DNA of 10,300 bases from Pseudomonadota bacterium (GTDB lineage: Bacteria > Pseudomonadota > Gammaproteobacteria > Burkholderiales > Rhodocyclaceae). A program made the translations under genes and the position numbers. The first letter of the stretch is position 1, and every line of letters starts with the position of its first letter. The stretch lies in the NCBI GenBank assembly GCA_021811225.1, contig JAJZPJ010000092.1:1-10300 (forward strand). Reading direction: 5' to 3'. Below the pieces are notes generated by a model that did not search any database, was not told where the DNA came from, and saw nothing but the letters and a program-made list of their open reading frames with translations. Positions 1 to 5,933 of this stretch are shown piece by piece.

Positions 1-82
1 TCCCATCCCGAACAGGACCGTGAAACACCTCCGCGCCAATGATAGTAGGCTTCTCGCCTGTGAAAGTAGGTCAGCGCCAGAC
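1..82 (+). rRNA. rrf: 5S ribosomal RNA, 3' part (5' end outside window)
   Basis: The first 82 bases match the 3' two thirds of a bacterial 5S rRNA. The conserved loop segment CCCGAACAG, the GTGAAAC block, the GCGCCAATGATAGTAGG arm and the closing GCGCCAGAC at the 3' end are all recognisable and in the usual order. The 5' third, which pairs with the GCCAGAC end, lies outside the window, so this is the tail of an rRNA operon reading rightward. A perfect hairpin follows within about ten bases. The exact mature 3' end is uncertain by a few bases. Confidence 0.93.
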
Positions 83-92
83 CCCCCTCAAA

Positions 93-125
93 CCAAAGCC
101 CTCGTAAGAGGGCTTTGGCGTTTCT
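93..125 (+). terminator. Intrinsic terminator of the rRNA operon, possibly bidirectional
   Basis: A perfect 11-bp inverted repeat (CCAAAGCCCTC at 93-103 and GAGGGCTTTGG at 108-118) encloses a GTAA tetraloop and is followed by CGTTTCT. It sits directly after the 5S gene. The T-run is short on the plus strand. Read from the other strand the same hairpin is followed by TTTG, so it may also stop transcripts coming from proB, which ends about 68 bases to the right. Hairpin and position are seen; use in both directions is inferred. Confidence 0.85.
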
Positions 126-185
126 GCAGTAGCGGAAATTGGTATCGGCCCTACCGGGAAACGACGCCAGGACTTATAGCCTGAG

Positions 186-1298
186 CTAGAGCACAATCAT
201 GTTGTTTCGGTGGATCAGGGCTTCCTCGTCGAGATAGCCGAGGATGGCTTCGATTTCGTGGGTCGCATGCCGGGCGATGCGGCGAGCCTCGCTGCTCGGA
301 TAATTGATCAGCCCGCGCGCGACTTCCTTGCCGGCCGCGTTGCGGCAGGCGACCGCTGCGCCGCGCTCGAATTCTCCCTCGATTTTGATCACGCCGATCG
401 GCAACAGACTCTTGCCGTCATGCAGTGCCCGGATGGCGCCTTCATCGAGCAACAAACTGCCAGCGAGCTGAAGGTGATCTGCCAGCCATTGTTTGCGTGC
501 TGCCAGCGGCGTAGCTGTCGCATAGAGCAGTGTCCCCAACTCCTCGCCGCGCGCCAGACGGAGCAATGCATCCGCTTCCCTACCGCTGGCGATCAGCGTG
601 TCGGCACCGCTACGCGCTGCGCGCTGTGCGGCGCGAACCTTGGTGATCATGCCGCCCTTGCCGATGGAACTGCCGGCGCCGCCGGCCATTGTTTCAAACG
701 CGGGGTCGTCGGCGCGACCAGCGGCGATCAAGTGCGCTCCGGGATTAGAGCGCGGATCGGCGGAAAACAGGCCCGGTTGGTCGGTCAGGATGATCAAGGT
801 ATCGGCCTCGAGCAGGTTCGCGACCAACGCGCCCAGGGTATCGTTGTCGCCGAACTTGATTTCGTCGGTCACCACCGTATCGTTTTCGTTGATGATCGGC
901 ACGACCCGGAGTTCCAGAAGCGTCATCAGGGTCGAGCGAGCGTTGAGGTAGCGTTCTCGGTCGGCGAGATCTTCGTGCGTTAGCAGTATTTGCGCCGTTT
1001 TCAGGCCGTGCTGCGAGAAGCAGGTCTCATACGCTTGGGCCAGACCCATCTGGCCGACTGCGGCGGCAGCTTGCAACTCGTGCATCGCGTGGGGTCGCGT
1101 CGTCCAGCCAAGTTGTTGCATGCCGGCGGCGATCGCGCCTGATGAAACCAGCGCGACCTGCCGGCCAGCAGCGTTCAACAGCGCGATCTGACGCGCCCAC
1201 TCGGCGATCGCATCTTGCGCGAGGCCGGTGCCGTTGTTGGTTACCAGCGCGCTGCCCACCTTGACGACCAAGCGGTGAGAATCAGCTATCCGTTGTCT
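186..1298 (-). CDS. proB: Glutamate 5-kinase (ProB)
   Basis: Cytoplasmic enzyme that phosphorylates L-glutamate to gamma-glutamyl phosphate, the first and feedback-controlled step of proline synthesis. The N-terminal amino-acid kinase domain shows VVKVGSALVTN near the start, then VSSGAIAAG, INENDTVV, FGDNDTLGALVA, LTDQPGLFSADPR and GKGGMITK in family order. The last 90 or so residues form the PUA domain found in full-length ProB. I start at the ATG at 1298 (370 aa) because MRQRIADSHRLVVKVG fits the usual family N-terminus. A second in-frame ATG at 1316 would add six residues. Neither has a strong ribosome site. Either start lies inside the end of obgE (stop at 1282), so translation is probably coupled to obgE. 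The length is close to the 367 aa of the E. coli enzyme. Confidence 0.95.
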   Translation of the reverse strand, partial: RQRIADSHRLVVKVGSALVTNNGTGLAQDAIAEWARQIALLNAAGRQVALVSSGAIAAGMQQLGWTTRPHAMHELQAAAAVGQMGLAQAYETCFSQHGLKTAQILLTHEDLADRERYLNARSTLMTLLELRVVPIINENDTVVTDEIKFGDNDTLGALVANLLEADTLIILTDQPGLFSADPRSNPGAHLIAAGRADDPAFETMAGGAGSSIGKGGMITKVRAAQRAARSGADTLIASGREADALLRLARGEELGTLLYATATPLAARKQWLADHLQLAGSLLLDEGAIRALHDGKSLLPIGVIKIEGEFERGAAVACRNAAGKEVARGLINYPSSEARRIARHATHEIEAILGYLDEEALIHRNNMIVL

Positions 1299-2334
1299 CA
1301 TTATCAGGTAGCTCATCGGGCACCGCGTGGCTGTCGAGATGATCCATGATGGCGAACATCAGCTCGCGACAGCCGCTTCCGTCGATGGCGGAGACCGCGA
1401 AATGGCGAGCTACCTCGCCGTACCCGTCGACCAATGCGGCGATGCGCGCTTCGCGCGCCTCCTCCGGAAGAAGGTCGATTTTGTTGATCACCAGCCACCG
1501 CGGCTTCTCGAACAGCGCCGGGTCGTACTTGCGCAATTCATCGAGAATCGCATGGGCGTCGCGCACCGGATCGGCAGCGGGGTCATATGGGGCAACATCA
1601 ACCAGATGCAGCAGCAGACGCGTCCGCTGCAGATGGCGCAAGAACTGATGACCCAGCCCAGCGCCTTCGGCGGCGCCCGCGATCAGGCCGGGAATGTCGG
1701 CGATGACGAAGCTGCGGTTGTCATCGACGCGCACCACGCCGAGATTGGGATGCAGCGTCGTGAAGGGATAGTCGGCAACCTTGGGCTTGGCCGCAGAGAC
1801 GGCCCTGATGAAGGTCGACTTGCCGGCGTTGGGGAGACCCAGCATGCCGACGTCGGCCAGTACCTTCAACTCCATCCTGAGTTCCCGGCGCTCGCCTTCC
1901 TCGCCGGGCGTGCACTGGCGTGGCGCCCGGTTGGTGCTCGACTTGAAGTGCAGGTTGCCCAGGCCGCCGCGGCCGCCCTTGGCGATCAGCGCTCTCTTCC
2001 CATCGTGGTCCAGGTCGGCGATGGCCTCGCCGTTGGCCAGGTCGCTGATGACGGTACCCACCGGCACCGATAGAACCATGTCGTCGCCGCCCTTGCCATA
2101 GCAATCCGAGCCGCGCCCGTTTTCGCCGCGCGCGGCACGGAAGATGCGTTTGTAGCGAAAGTCGATCAGGGTGTTGAGATTCCGGTCGGCAACCGCCCAG
2201 ATGCTGCCGCCGTGGCCGCCGTCACCGCCGTCAGGCCCCCCGCGGGGGACAAACTTCTCGCGGCGAAAACTGGCGACACCGTTGCCACCATCGCCGGCGA
2301 CAACTTCTATTTTCGCTTCGTCAAAGAACTTCAT
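1282..2334 (-). CDS. obgE: Obg-family GTPase, ribosome assembly factor (ObgE/CgtA)
   Basis: Essential GTP-binding protein that acts on late 50S subunit assembly and is linked to the stringent response. The 350-residue protein begins MKFFDEAKIEV and has the glycine-rich Obg fold over residues 1-159 (GGDGGNGV, GGPDGGDGGHGGS, GKGGRGGLGN). The G domain follows: P-loop GLPNAGKS at 166-173, FTT switch I at 191-193, DIPG at 213-216 followed by the AAEGAGLGHQFLRH switch II, NKID at 284-287 and SAI at 315-317. All nucleotide-binding motifs are intact. The C-terminal tail is short and acidic. The ATG has only a weak ribosome site. The gene lies about 36 bases beyond the terminator that follows rpmA, and its end overlaps proB. 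The order rplU-rpmA-obgE is a conserved bacterial arrangement. Confidence 0.97.
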   Translation of the reverse strand: MKFFDEAKIEVVAGDGGNGVASFRREKFVPRGGPDGGDGGHGGSIWAVADRNLNTLIDFRYKRIFRAARGENGRGSDCYGKGGDDMVLSVPVGTVISDLANGEAIADLDHDGKRALIAKGGRGGLGNLHFKSSTNRAPRQCTPGEEGERRELRMELKVLADVGMLGLPNAGKSTFIRAVSAAKPKVADYPFTTLHPNLGVVRVDDNRSFVIADIPGLIAGAAEGAGLGHQFLRHLQRTRLLLHLVDVAPYDPAADPVRDAHAILDELRKYDPALFEKPRWLVINKIDLLPEEAREARIAALVDGYGEVARHFAVSAIDGSGCRELMFAIMDHLDSHAVPDELPDNETTDS

Positions 2335-2370
2335 CGGGTCTGGTTTCGCCGGTTTTTCGTTGCCGCAAAC

Positions 2371-2400
2371 TAAAAAGCCCTATCCCGGGGATAGGGCTTT
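2371..2400 (-). terminator. Intrinsic terminator after rpmA, ahead of obgE
   Basis: A perfect 12-bp stem (2374-2385 with 2389-2400) has a three-base loop. In the minus direction it is followed by a TTTTT run at 2376-2372 that partly overlaps the stem's own A/T end. It stands 24 bases past the rpmA stop and 36 bases before the obgE start. This is a textbook rho-independent terminator. Because it lies inside the conserved rplU-rpmA-obgE-proB block, it should lower transcription of obgE-proB relative to the ribosomal protein genes rather than fully separate them. Confidence 0.85.
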
Positions 2401-2423
2401 CAGGCAACAGAGCACAACCCGTT

Positions 2424-2684
2424 TCAGGCAGCAGGAACGATATTGACGGTCTTGCGTTTCTCGGCGCCCTTCACCGAGAATGCGACGGTACCGTCCACCT
2501 TGGCGAACAGCGTGTGATCCTTGCCCATGCCGACGTTATCGCCGGGATGAAACAGGGTGCCGCGCTGGCGCACGATGATGCTCCCGGCCGGAATGAGTTG
2601 GCCGCCATAACGTTTGATGCCGAGTCGTTTCGATTCGGAATCGCGACCGTTGCGCGAACTGCCGCCTGCTTTTTTGTGTGCCAT
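2424..2684 (-). CDS. rpmA: 50S ribosomal protein L27
   Basis: Ribosomal protein L27 of the large subunit, whose N-terminal tail reaches the peptidyl transferase centre. The 86-residue sequence starts MAHKKAGGSSRNGRDSESK with no cleavable N-terminal extension of the Firmicutes kind, followed by KRLGIKRYGGQ, AGSIIVRQRGT and HPGDNVGMGKDHTLFA, all typical of L27. An AGGAG ribosome site lies about ten bases before the ATG, and its upstream neighbour is the rplU stop codon (14 bases between the genes), so L21 and L27 are made from one transcript. A strong intrinsic terminator follows. Confidence 0.98.
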   Translation of the reverse strand: MAHKKAGGSSRNGRDSESKRLGIKRYGGQLIPAGSIIVRQRGTLFHPGDNVGMGKDHTLFAKVDGTVAFSVKGAEKRKTVNIVPAA

Positions 2685-2698
2685 GATTCAGACTCCTG

Positions 2699-3010
2699 TT
2701 AAGCGGCGATGCCGCTGATCTCGATCTCGGTGTAATTCTGGCGATGCCCCTGATGCTTCTGGTAATGCTTGCGCCGCCGCATCTTGAATATCTTGATCTT
2801 GGGGCCGCGACCGTGTGCGATTACCTTGGCGGTGACTTTTGCGCCAGCGAGTAAGGGCGTACCAATATTGACCGATTCGCCTTCGCCGACCATAAGCACC
2901 TCATCAAGCGTGATTTCCGCACCCACGTCTGCCGGTATCTGTTCTACTTTGATTTTTTCGCCGGTGACGACACGATACTGTTTGCCACCGGTTTTTATGA
3001 CCGCGTACAT
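2699..3010 (-). CDS. rplU: 50S ribosomal protein L21
   Basis: Large-subunit protein that binds 23S rRNA. The 103-residue product has the same length as E. coli L21. It begins MYAVIKTGGKQYRV and carries the basic C-terminal signature KIFKMRRRKHYQKHQGHRQ. The reading frame is open upstream to 3073, but the ATG at 3010 is chosen because it matches the family N-terminus and has GTGGAG ten bases before it. It is the first gene of the minus-strand block, and a near-consensus sigma-70 promoter at 3073-3045 gives a leader of about 28 bases. The TAA stop abuts the rpmA ribosome site. Confidence 0.98.
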   Translation of the reverse strand: MYAVIKTGGKQYRVVTGEKIKVEQIPADVGAEITLDEVLMVGEGESVNIGTPLLAGAKVTAKVIAHGRGPKIKIFKMRRRKHYQKHQGHRQNYTEIEISGIAA

Positions 3011-3044
3011 GTTGGACTCCACTGAGCATTGCAAAGAACCCCAT

Positions 3045-3073
3045 ATTTTACATTGACAAACCATTATGGTCAA
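3045..3073 (-). promoter_or_regulatory. Sigma-70 promoter of rplU-rpmA
   Basis: Read on the minus strand, TTGACC (3073-3068) is followed after exactly 17 bases by TAAAAT (3050-3045), matching five of six bases in each consensus hexamer. The predicted start site is near 3038, leaving a short leader before the rplU ATG at 3010. The position in the only intergenic gap upstream of rplU supports the call. The boxes are seen; activity is inferred. Confidence 0.7.
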
Positions 3074-3089
3074 AGGCAGTTTTCGCGGC

Positions 3090-3118
3090 TTGACGCATCA
3101 AGGGGTGCCGCCTAACAT
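3090..3118 (+). promoter_or_regulatory. Sigma-70 promoter of ispB, back-to-back with the rplU promoter
   Basis: TTGACG at 3090-3095 is followed after 17 bases by TAACAT at 3113-3118. The -35 box matches five and the -10 box four of six consensus bases. Transcription would begin near 3125, giving ispB a leader of about 20 bases. Its -35 box is only 16 bases from the -35 box of the divergent rplU promoter, so the two polymerases would bind almost side by side. Confidence 0.5.
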
Positions 3119-3145
3119 CGCGAGTTTTCGCCTCGGACCGCCACC

Positions 3146-4114
3146 GTGCCGCTTTCCCCGCTGCAAGCCCTGATCGAAACCGACATGCGTGCCGTCGATG
3201 CGGTGGTTCGTGCGCGCCTGCATTCAGAGGTGGTTCTGGTGCGTCAGGTAGCCGAGTATATCGTTGCCAGCGGCGGCAAACGCCTGCGCCCGGCTCTGGT
3301 ACTGCTAACCGCCGGTGCGCTGGGCTATCACGGCACCGATCACCATGAGCTTGCGGCGGTGGTCGAGTTCATCCACACGGCGACCTTGCTCCACGACGAC
3401 GTTGTCGATGAATCGGCGCTGCGGCGTGGCAGAGAAACCGCAAATGCCCTGTTCGGCAATGCCGCCAGCGTGCTGGTCGGCGATTTTCTCTACTCGCGCG
3501 CCTTCCAAATGATGGTGGCGGTCGACAATATGCGCGTGATGCAGGTGCTGTCCGATGCGACCAATATCATCGCCGAAGGCGAAGTGCTGCAATTGATGAA
3601 CTGCCACAATGCCGACATCGAGGTCGAGCAATACCTGCAGGTGATCCACTACAAGACGGCCAAGCTCTTTGAGGCGGCAGCCAGGCTGGGCGGCATCCTG
3701 GGCGGGGCTTCGGCAGAGGTGGAACATCATCTGGCGAGTTACGGCATGCATTTGGGCACGGCTTTCCAACTTATCGACGATGTCCTCGATTACTCCGGCG
3801 ATGAGGCGGCAACGGGCAAGCACTTGGGCGACGATCTCGCGGAAGGCAAGCCGACCTTGCCGCTGATCCATGTAATGTCCCACGGCAGCCAGGAGCAGGC
3901 TGCTTGCGTACGCGGTGCGATCGAACGGGGCGGGCGCGAGGACTTTTCCGCAGTTCTTTCGGCCATCCGGGCTACGGATGCACTCGCCGTGACGCGTCGC
4001 CACGCCGAAGTCGAGACCGATCGGGCCATCGCTGCGCTGGATGTGCTGCCCGATTCAACTTACAAGGAATCTCTGCTACAATTGGCGCGCTTTGCAATTG
4101 CGCGGGACCACTGA
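3146..4114 (+). CDS. ispB: Polyprenyl (octaprenyl-type) diphosphate synthase, IspB family
   Basis: Trans-prenyltransferase that extends farnesyl diphosphate with isopentenyl units to make the side chain of ubiquinone or menaquinone. The 322-residue length is almost that of E. coli IspB (323). GGKRLRP lies at 43-49. The first aspartate-rich motif LLHDDVVDE holds D84, D85 and D88, followed by RRGRETAN and FGNAASVLVGDF. The second motif LIDDVLDY holds D211, D212 and D215, followed by GDDLAEGKPTLPL. The start is a GTG at 3146; the frame is closed by a stop just upstream and no ATG lies between. The ribosome site is weak, and the alternative ATG at residue 14 would cut off conserved N-terminal sequence. 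Chain length cannot be read from the sequence. It is divergent from rplU, as in many beta- and gammaproteobacteria. Confidence 0.95.
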   Translation: MPLSPLQALIETDMRAVDAVVRARLHSEVVLVRQVAEYIVASGGKRLRPALVLLTAGALGYHGTDHHELAAVVEFIHTATLLHDDVVDESALRRGRETANALFGNAASVLVGDFLYSRAFQMMVAVDNMRVMQVLSDATNIIAEGEVLQLMNCHNADIEVEQYLQVIHYKTAKLFEAAARLGGILGGASAEVEHHLASYGMHLGTAFQLIDDVLDYSGDEAATGKHLGDDLAEGKPTLPLIHVMSHGSQEQAACVRGAIERGGREDFSAVLSAIRATDALAVTRRHAEVETDRAIAALDVLPDSTYKESLLQLARFAIARDH

Positions 4115-4156
4115 GCGGTCCTGGATATCGCGTGAGGGCGGGCCGGTTTCAGTAAA

Positions 4157-4171
4157 ACAGGGCCACCCTGT
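4157..4171 (+). other. Small hairpin between ispB and tRNA-Pro
   Basis: ACAGGG (4157-4162) and CCCTGT (4166-4171) form a perfect 6-bp stem with a three-base loop, 18 bases before the tRNA. No T-run follows, so it is not a standard terminator. It could mark the 3' end of the ispB message or a processing point ahead of the tRNA, but nothing in the sequence decides this. Confidence 0.3.
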
Positions 4172-4188
4172 CGGTCTGGTAATCGCTT

Positions 4189-4265
<77 letters not shown>

Positions 4266-4531
4266 ACTACATCGCTAGTTAGGTCATTTACCGGGTATGC
4301 TGCGGTTCTGTCCCAGCATAATCCGCGGGAGCGGCCTCCCTCCCTTTTCCCCCAGAATCTTGTTTCGCACAACCGGCTCCATTTTCCTGACAGTCCGCGA
4401 CAGCGAATTTTTCGACCGCCGGCTGGTTATATCCGCTGGTCTAAGTCGTCATCGGCTTGCGGGCCCAGCCCAAAGTGATCAGAATGCGTCGTTTATGCAG
4501 CGGCCGGTAATCATTTCTTAGGAGCAACAGG
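4266..4531 (+). other. Gene-free spacer between tRNA-Pro and the OsmC-family gene
   Basis: No plausible reading frame is present. TATGCTG (4296-4302) and CAGCATA (4314-4320) form a 7-bp stem with an 11-base loop shortly after the tRNA; without a T-run it is at best a processing or rho-type 3' structure. The AGGAG ribosome site of the next gene lies at 4520-4524. I found no repeat of the tRNA 3' end and no integrase, so nothing indicates an integrated element at this tRNA. I could not identify a convincing promoter for the downstream gene. Confidence 0.5.
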
Positions 4532-4975
4532 ATGAGCGAAAAGGTTTCCGTCACTATCACGCAAAAGGACAATTACCAGTTCGTCGTGAATTTCGGCGCC
4601 GGCATTGCCGAGATGGTGGCTGATGAACCGGCGCCTCTGGGCAAGGGAGAGGGGCCAGCCCCGACGCACATGCTTTTGGCGGCCGTGGCCAACTGCTTGT
4701 CTGCGAGCCTGCTCTTCGCCATCAGGAAGTTCAAGCAAGATCCCGGCGGCATCACGGCCACGGCGGCCTGCAGGGTTGACCGCAACGAGAGCAACCGTCT
4801 GCGCGTCTTGGGAATCGACGTCGCTATCGGACTGGGTCGAGAGGCTTCCGAAATCGAGCATCTCGACCGGGTGCTTGCTCAATTCGAAGAATTTTGTACC
4901 GTGTCCCAGAGCGTGCGTGCCGGCATCCCGATCAATATCGGTATTACGGACGGCTCCGGACAGAGGCTGAAATAA
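4532..4975 (+). CDS. OsmC/Ohr-family protein (probable thiol-dependent peroxidase or redox protein)
   Basis: A 147-residue cytosolic protein of the OsmC-like fold, a family that reduces organic peroxides or related species through a cysteine pair. The signature parts are visible. GPAPTHMLLAAVANCLSASL carries the first cysteine, C55, at the start of the central helix. FCTVSQSV carries the second, C122. Both redox cysteines are therefore present. The N-terminal strand region with Q16 and the spacing fit the generic OsmC (YhfA-like) group better than Ohr, but the subfamily cannot be fixed by eye. AGGAG lies seven bases before the ATG. Neighbours are tRNA-Pro and a cold-shock gene, with no operon partner, so its physiological substrate is unknown. 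Confidence 0.85.
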   Translation: MSEKVSVTITQKDNYQFVVNFGAGIAEMVADEPAPLGKGEGPAPTHMLLAAVANCLSASLLFAIRKFKQDPGGITATAACRVDRNESNRLRVLGIDVAIGLGREASEIEHLDRVLAQFEEFCTVSQSVRAGIPINIGITDGSGQRLK

Positions 4976-5084
4976 GGATCGTCAATCGCCGCAGAGTTTC
5001 GGGTGTCGCGCCATTTGGCACAAACGATCAGGGCCCCGCGAAGACTATGAAGCTGTCGTATCGTGGTAATGTGTGCGTACCGGA

Positions 5085-5099
5085 CTAGGCGGATCCTAG
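5085..5099 (+). other. Small inverted repeat in the cold-shock gene leader
   Basis: CTAGG (5085-5089) and CCTAG (5095-5099) flank CGGAT, 34 bases before the cold-shock ATG. It could form a short hairpin in the leader RNA. Genes of this family often carry structured leaders, but five base pairs are weak evidence. I see no consensus promoter in the 157-base gap after the OsmC-family gene. Confidence 0.25.
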
Positions 5100-5132
5100 C
5101 GATTGAAGTCAACAGACATAAGGGACACTCAG

Positions 5133-5336
5133 ATGGCAACCGGAACGGTCAAATGGTTCAACGACGCCAAGGGCTTTGGCTTCATCACGCCGGACGACAA
5201 GAGCGAGGATCTTTTTGCCCATTTCTCGGCTATCGAGTCGAGTGGATTCAAGTCCCTCAAGGAGGGACAGAAAGTCTCCTATGAAGCGATACAGGGACCC
5301 AAGGGCAAGCAGGCGTCGAGCATTAAGATCATCTGA
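5133..5336 (+). CDS. Cold-shock domain protein, CspA family
   Basis: A 67-residue single-domain nucleic-acid-binding protein (OB fold) that melts RNA secondary structure or acts as an antiterminator. It begins MATGTVKWFNDAKGFGFI. RNP1 is KGFGFI at 13-18 and the RNP2-type stretch is LFAHF at 27-31. EGQKVSYEA and GPKGKQASSI follow, as in other CspA proteins. The frame is open further upstream from a TTG at 5103, but the ATG at 5133 fits the family exactly and has TAAGGGA about eight bases before it. The 157-base upstream gap may hold a leader. Whether expression is cold-induced or constitutive cannot be told, since many CspA paralogues are not cold-regulated. No T-rich terminator is visible after the stop. 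Confidence 0.95.
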   Translation: MATGTVKWFNDAKGFGFITPDDKSEDLFAHFSAIESSGFKSLKEGQKVSYEAIQGPKGKQASSIKII

Positions 5337-5692
5337 TACCGACGGTGGTAGGTTTGCGGGTTCACCCGGGTTCGCTCTGCAATCCGGCTGCCCCTCGCGA
5401 CGATCGGCTGAGGGCCCAGCGCTTTTGCGATTTTGATTCCATTCGGCAATCATCCCGGCAGTAGCGCTTTGGACAATCTGAACCGCTCGGGTGCGACCGA
5501 TGCTGCTCAATCCGCCGCTCGCGTAAAATCGGTGGATTGCTGAAAGTTTGAGGTTGTTGGCGAGCCTCCGGATCCGTTTCATCTGGAGCGGGCGTTGTTT
5601 TCTTGCGACAATGGCGGCACTCGGTTTTTCGGTAAGCAGAGAAATGCCTACATTGTTGTCCCCGACAGTTCCGCATAGGCGAGGCCGGATCC
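5337..5692 (+). other. 356-base stretch without a supported gene
   Basis: This lies between the cold-shock gene and the regulatory cluster. The frames open here on the minus strand run antisense into the cold-shock gene, lack ribosome sites and have low-complexity Arg/Ser-rich translations, so I reject them. A TAAAAT box at 5524-5529 in the context GCGTAAAATCGG resembles a sigma-70 -10 element but has no good -35 partner. GCCTA (5646-5650) and TAGGC (5676-5680) form a weak long-loop inverted repeat just before the next gene. The stretch most likely holds the cold-shock 3' end and the promoter of the following cluster. Confidence 0.5.
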
Positions 5693-5926
5693 ATGTCTAG
5701 GCTGTTGCTGTTCGGCCTGCTCGGCCTGATCGCCTATCTGATCCTGCGCGACAGGAGGCGGCCTGCGCCCGGCAGCGAGGTTAGAGGGCCGCGTCCGGTG
5801 GAACGGATGGTGGTGTGCGCACAGTGCGGCGTGCACCTGCCCGAGAGCGAGCGCTTGAAATCGGGCGAGCACAGCTACTGCTGCGAGGCGCACCTTGCCC
5901 TCGGGCCTGTCAAACACAGCCCCTGA
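5693..5926 (+). CDS. Small membrane-anchored Cys-rich protein, PP0621-like
   Basis: A 77-residue protein that I recognise as resembling the uncharacterised PP0621-type proteins often found in front of PilS/PilR-like genes in betaproteobacteria. Residues 2-18 (SRLLLFGLLGLIAYLIL) form one hydrophobic helix, followed by RDRRR, which predicts an N-terminal anchor with the rest in the cytoplasm. Residues 39-67 carry C42-X2-C45, then C63, C64 and H67, with further histidines at 48 and 60. This is a likely small zinc-ribbon-type site. GAGG lies eight bases before the ATG. The stop is seven bases before the histidine kinase ATG, so the two are almost certainly co-transcribed. The function is unknown; a role beside the sensor kinase is inference from position only. 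Confidence 0.8.
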   Translation: MSRLLLFGLLGLIAYLILRDRRRPAPGSEVRGPRPVERMVVCAQCGVHLPESERLKSGEHSYCCEAHLALGPVKHSP

Positions 5927-5933
5927 AGACCCG

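Noticed and set aside
210..983. A 257-codon plus-strand frame
   Set aside because: It is antisense to proB, whose motifs are complete; the long opening reflects GC-rich codon use on the other strand.
1327..2073. A 248-codon plus-strand frame
   Set aside because: It is antisense to obgE, which has all GTPase motifs.
5013..5025. TTGGCAC in the gap before the cold-shock gene, as a possible -24 element
   Set aside because: No GC-containing -12 box follows at the required distance.
5109..5694. Minus-strand frames of 157 and 110 codons in and beside the cold-shock gene
   Set aside because: They overlap the cold-shock gene, have no ribosome site before their starts, and have unfamiliar low-complexity sequences.
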